Source: Novosphingobium pokkalii (lineage in GTDB: Bacteria; Pseudomonadota; Alphaproteobacteria; Sphingomonadales; Sphingomonadaceae). From it: a stretch of 64,000 bases of DNA. Shown in pieces: positions 61,198-64,000 of the stretch. The stretch covers positions 1 through 64,000 of the forward strand of contig NZ_BMZP01000013.1 of the NCBI RefSeq assembly GCF_014652855.1, given 5' to 3'. Below the pieces are notes generated by a model, which made no database searches, had not been told where the DNA came from, and was given only the letters and a program-made list of their open reading frames with translations. Position numbers and translations under genes: made by a program. Positions within the stretch are counted from its first letter, which is position 1, and each line of letters begins with the position of its first letter.

Positions 61198-63662
61198 TTG
61201 CATGGGACCGGTCCGATTGTCTGATTTGCGCTTCTGCCAAGGTCGTAGGCGAACGTTGCGGCGCAGGTGCCTGATGGCCCGAGGTCGACAGTCAGGCGAT
61301 TGCGCGCGTTCAACCCTCGCAGATAGACGATGCCGTCATAACCGATGGTGGCGCGCTCGCCGCCATCGAGCGCGGCCACGTAGCCGGCTTCGAGCGGCTT
61401 GCCATCGGCCCCCACGAGGACGATCGACGCCCCGCGGACCGCTCGCGCTCCAAAATCGATCCGCGCGCCCTGCTTGAAGGCGGCGACGGCGACCTGTTCG
61501 GTTTGCGAAGCCTCCCAACCATCCGGGAGGGCGACGGGGTCGATGTAGACATGGGTCGGTTGGTAGGGGATCACATTGGGCAACAGCGCCCTACCGCTGG
61601 AATCCGTGCGCGCCACGCGAACGCCGCCTTGCAGCACATCGACATGGGGGCCTGCATTGGCCACGACGACAAAGCTGTTCATCACGCGGGGAGCCGGAAA
61701 GATGCCACCGCCAGCAGCCAGGACAGACCCTTCAAGGTCGAACTGGCCCCGCCACGCACCGCCGGCCTGGTCAACACGCGCCTGCACGAAGCCTTGCGGC
61801 GCCTGGTAATTGACATAGGCGCTTTCACTTGAGGGGCCATTCTGTGCGCCGCGATAGGCAGCGCCCCAATTGACCTCTCCCTGTCTGCCCGAACCGGCCG
61901 ATGCATATTGCAGGCCCCAGCTGTGCGTTCCGCCCGAATTGCTGTAGTCGGCCGTGGCGTAAGCGCGCTGCCCCGGACGGAAGCTCAAGGTCAGGTAGAA
62001 ACCGTAGTTTCGGCGGTTGTTGAGGTCGAGCGAGCCATTGGCATAGATGCTGACCCGGCTGCCGACGCCGCGCGTCAGCGAAAAATTCATGGTCTCAAAG
62101 CGGTTGAGCGAAGAGACGATGCGATTGTAGCTCAACGAGACCGAAGTCTTGTCAAACCAGGGCTGGAAGGCAACGCCCGCCTGATCGTTGATCCGTGCAA
62201 GGGCCGAGCTCGCGATCGCACTGTCGCGATCCGTCGGCAAAACGGTAGAGGCATTCTCGCGGCGCGCAAGGCCGCGAATTGCCGACACCCGGCCCAGGTC
62301 AAAATATTCTCCGCCGGTACGCTGAGTACCCGCAAAGAAGCGGACACCGCCAACTCCGGCCTCGACACGGGCGGCATATTGCAGCCCGGAATGACCGGAA
62401 TAGCGGCTGCCGGCGATTGATCCGCGCATGGCGCCGATCCCGCCCAGTGACGCCACCGCGCCAATGCCCGCCATCGTGAGACCGTCGCTGGTGTACTCCC
62501 CGGCAAGCTCGAGCGTCAGATCGTTCGCGAGCCCGTATTTGGCAACGCCGCTCGCGGCCAATATTCTGTCATAAGCGAAGGACCGCGTGCCAAAGTCGAG
62601 CCTCGGTGCGCCCACATCGACTGAATAGGTGAGCAGCCCTTTCCTCAGAAGGCCCTGCGTATAGTAGAATGGCTTGGTCATGGTGACCTGGCGGCCGTTG
62701 GCGTCGGTAACGACCATCCTGACGTTGCCATTGGCGGCATAGGGCAACTCCTTCAGGTCGAATGGACCGGATGGGACCTGGCCGCTGTAGATTTTCTGCT
62801 GGTTGACGTAGAGGTCAACCGTCGAGGGCAGCGCCGCCGACCCTGAAAACTGCGGCAGCGCGTTCGTCACGATATCCGCGCGCTGCTCGAACGCGCTGGC
62901 AATCTGGAAGCCGCCAAGCCGGACCGCCGCGGTCCAGCTCTGCGCGTTGCTGCTGAAATCGCCGACCGTGTAGGAGCGGACCGAGCGAGGATCGATATAG
63001 CGCCAGTAGCTATCGTACCGGACGACGTTCCGGCTTGCCGAGGAAGCCGCACTCGCGATCGTTCCGGTGGTCACGAACGTTCCGGCGCGCGTCATCAGAT
63101 CGGCCTCGAGGCTCGCTGAAACACTCAGCTTTCCCTGATAGGCCGTCCCATAAAGGCCGTAGCCCAGCATCATGCCGTTGAGTGAGCGGATATCGGCGGG
63201 ATCGAAGGCTTGGCGCCCCGTATCCAGCCCGACCGAATAGGTTGCGATGAGCGCATCAGGTGCCTGAATGTCGAGTACCTGATGCTCCTCGTCATAGGTG
63301 AAGCGGACCTGCCCCAGAGCCGCAGCGGGCACCATGTCGTCGGATTTGAAGCTGCGATCGACGATCAGGCGAACGTTCCGCAGGTCCTCCGCGCGGAACG
63401 AAAAGCCCTCGGCTTGCCGCCGCGCTTTCACGAACTGGTCTGTGGGCGTCCCGTTGAGGGTCGCCATGAGGAAGAGATCCTGCGCCGTCCCCCATCCGCC
63501 GCCCGCATCGACGTGCCCACCAATCGGCCCCGACTGGTCGTCGTTGTTTGCGGCGAGCATGGCGATCGCGGAGGGATCGCCGTGATCGGCAGCGAGCGCG
63601 CATTGAGCGGGAATCAGGCACGCGCTCGCCAACAGGCAGCAGCGCGCAGACAAGCCGGGCAT
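61194..63662 (-). CDS. Outer-membrane fimbrial usher (Csu/SCPU type)
   Basis: An 822-residue usher: signal peptide (CCLLASACLIPAQCALAADH), N-terminal domain (DLFLMATLNGTPTDQFVKAR), a 24-strand barrel region with a plug (TVDLYVNQQKIYSGQVPSGP, FDLKELPYAANGNVRMVVTD), ALTRGVGSRVSIYANGSLDL-like barrel strands and C-terminal Ig-like domains (RTDSSGRALLPNVIPYQPTH and GASIVLVGADGKPLEAGYVA). Ushers form the pore through which chaperone-bound subunits are assembled. It starts 5 bp after the chaperone stop and overlaps the next gene. Confidence 0.92.
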   Translation of the reverse strand: MPGLSARCCLLASACLIPAQCALAADHGDPSAIAMLAANNDDQSGPIGGHVDAGGGWGTAQDLFLMATLNGTPTDQFVKARRQAEGFSFRAEDLRNVRLIVDRSFKSDDMVPAAALGQVRFTYDEEHQVLDIQAPDALIATYSVGLDTGRQAFDPADIRSLNGMMLGYGLYGTAYQGKLSVSASLEADLMTRAGTFVTTGTIASAASSASRNVVRYDSYWRYIDPRSVRSYTVGDFSSNAQSWTAAVRLGGFQIASAFEQRADIVTNALPQFSGSAALPSTVDLYVNQQKIYSGQVPSGPFDLKELPYAANGNVRMVVTDANGRQVTMTKPFYYTQGLLRKGLLTYSVDVGAPRLDFGTRSFAYDRILAASGVAKYGLANDLTLELAGEYTSDGLTMAGIGAVASLGGIGAMRGSIAGSRYSGHSGLQYAARVEAGVGGVRFFAGTQRTGGEYFDLGRVSAIRGLARRENASTVLPTDRDSAIASSALARINDQAGVAFQPWFDKTSVSLSYNRIVSSLNRFETMNFSLTRGVGSRVSIYANGSLDLNNRRNYGFYLTLSFRPGQRAYATADYSNSGGTHSWGLQYASAGSGRQGEVNWGAAYRGAQNGPSSESAYVNYQAPQGFVQARVDQAGGAWRGQFDLEGSVLAAGGGIFPAPRVMNSFVVVANAGPHVDVLQGGVRVARTDSSGRALLPNVIPYQPTHVYIDPVALPDGWEASQTEQVAVAAFKQGARIDFGARAVRGASIVLVGADGKPLEAGYVAALDGGERATIGYDGIVYLRGLNARNRLTVDLGPSGTCAATFAYDLGRSANQTIGPVPCK

Positions 63663-63666
63663 GGGA

Positions 63667-64000
63667 TCAGCGAACTTCGGCTGCAACGCTATCGCGGATG
63701 TCCAGCAGGTCGTTCTTCGCAAGGACCGTAACCGGGGCACCTGATTTCAGATGGACGGGAGGAGTGCCCGAGGTCGCCTGGTAGTCGAACCGCTTGGCGG
63801 AACCAGCGAGCACGTAGCCTGCAAGGCCTTGCGCCAGCGTCAGAACAGAACCGTCGGCAAGCTCGAGACGCAGGCCACCGATCTTGGCGTGCCGCAGTCC
63901 GCTGTTGGTCGCTTCCGCATGGATGCCGCCCTTGTCCTCCCACACCCGCCACGCGAGCCTGGCGATCGCCGTCTTGTCGACAACGAACACGGGCATCGAC
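63667..64000 (-). CDS. Periplasmic pilus chaperone, C-terminal part (partial)
   Basis: The frame is open to the window edge, so only the last 110 residues are visible: ARLAWRVWEDKGGIHAEATN, SGLRHAKIGGLRLELADGSV and RFDYQATSGTPPVHLKSGAP. This is the second Ig-like domain of a Csu-type chaperone (NxG/xxI pattern), followed 5 bp later by its usher. The ATG at 63996 is internal. Confidence 0.8.
   Translation of the reverse strand, partial: SMPVFVVDKTAIARLAWRVWEDKGGIHAEATNSGLRHAKIGGLRLELADGSVLTLAQGLAGYVLAGSAKRFDYQATSGTPPVHLKSGAPVTVLAKNDLLDIRDSVAAEVR

Overview
High-GC alphaproteobacterial DNA, most likely from a sphingomonad (Novosphingobium/Sphingobium type). The pointers are the two TonB-dependent receptors, the trbBCDEJ-(K)-LFGI order followed by a DUF2274 gene, the DUF6607 partner of a haem-type receptor, hfaABD-type holdfast anchor genes and spore-coat-U (Csu-like) pili. 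The window reads as one end of an integrative conjugative element, or an equivalent plasmid region, loaded with surface-attachment genes.

Layout. 1-2.9 kb: debris, namely an IS3-type orfA remnant, a TonB receptor whose 5' end is cut off at the IS, and a frameshifted tyrosine recombinase. 3.0-4.8 kb: a likely element end, with a tRNA 3'-end-like sequence, a P4-type integrase, an excisionase-like HTH gene and an AlpA-like gene. 5.3-6.0 kb: an SRAP homologue lacking key active-site residues. 6.1-11.1 kb: hfaA-hfaB-hfaD (adhesin subunit, CsgG-like pore, large beta-solenoid adhesin). 11.4-14.8 kb: a Fur-box-controlled receptor plus DUF6607. 15.1-25.0 kb: the mating-pair-formation operon (trbB to trbI, DUF2274). 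25.2-32.0 kb: cargo, including a PrlF/YhaV toxin-antitoxin pair, darcynin/TetR, a trypsin-nuclease fusion and an S41 protease. 32.0-51.4 kb: a long leftward adhesin cluster with a degenerate EAL protein, two overlooked coupled small ORFs, a DUF4019 protein, a 2923-residue trimeric autotransporter, three DUF2827-type putative glycosyltransferases, several small membrane or secreted proteins, a LysR regulator and two SANT/Myb-like proteins. 51.4-52.3 kb: a FimB-size tyrosine recombinase bracketed by inverted, crossover-type sites. 52.5-55.5 kb: a FixJ/NarL-type regulator and a TPR histidine kinase. 55.8-58.4 kb: a ribbon-helix-helix gene and the coupling protein traG. 58.8-64 kb: Csu-like chaperone-usher pilus genes, with the chaperone running off the window edge.

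Three ideas stand out. First, the recombinase at 51518-52141 and its flanking sites look like a self-contained invertible switch set just upstream of the EAL/giant-adhesin cluster. Second, an extremely Ser/Thr-rich giant adhesin sits directly beside three paralogous putative glycosyltransferases. Third, hfaA, trbB and traG share an upstream sequence element, which suggests that attachment and conjugation are expressed together; the conjugation genes themselves are split by about 30 kb of this cargo. All functions are inferred from reading the sequence; no database search was run.
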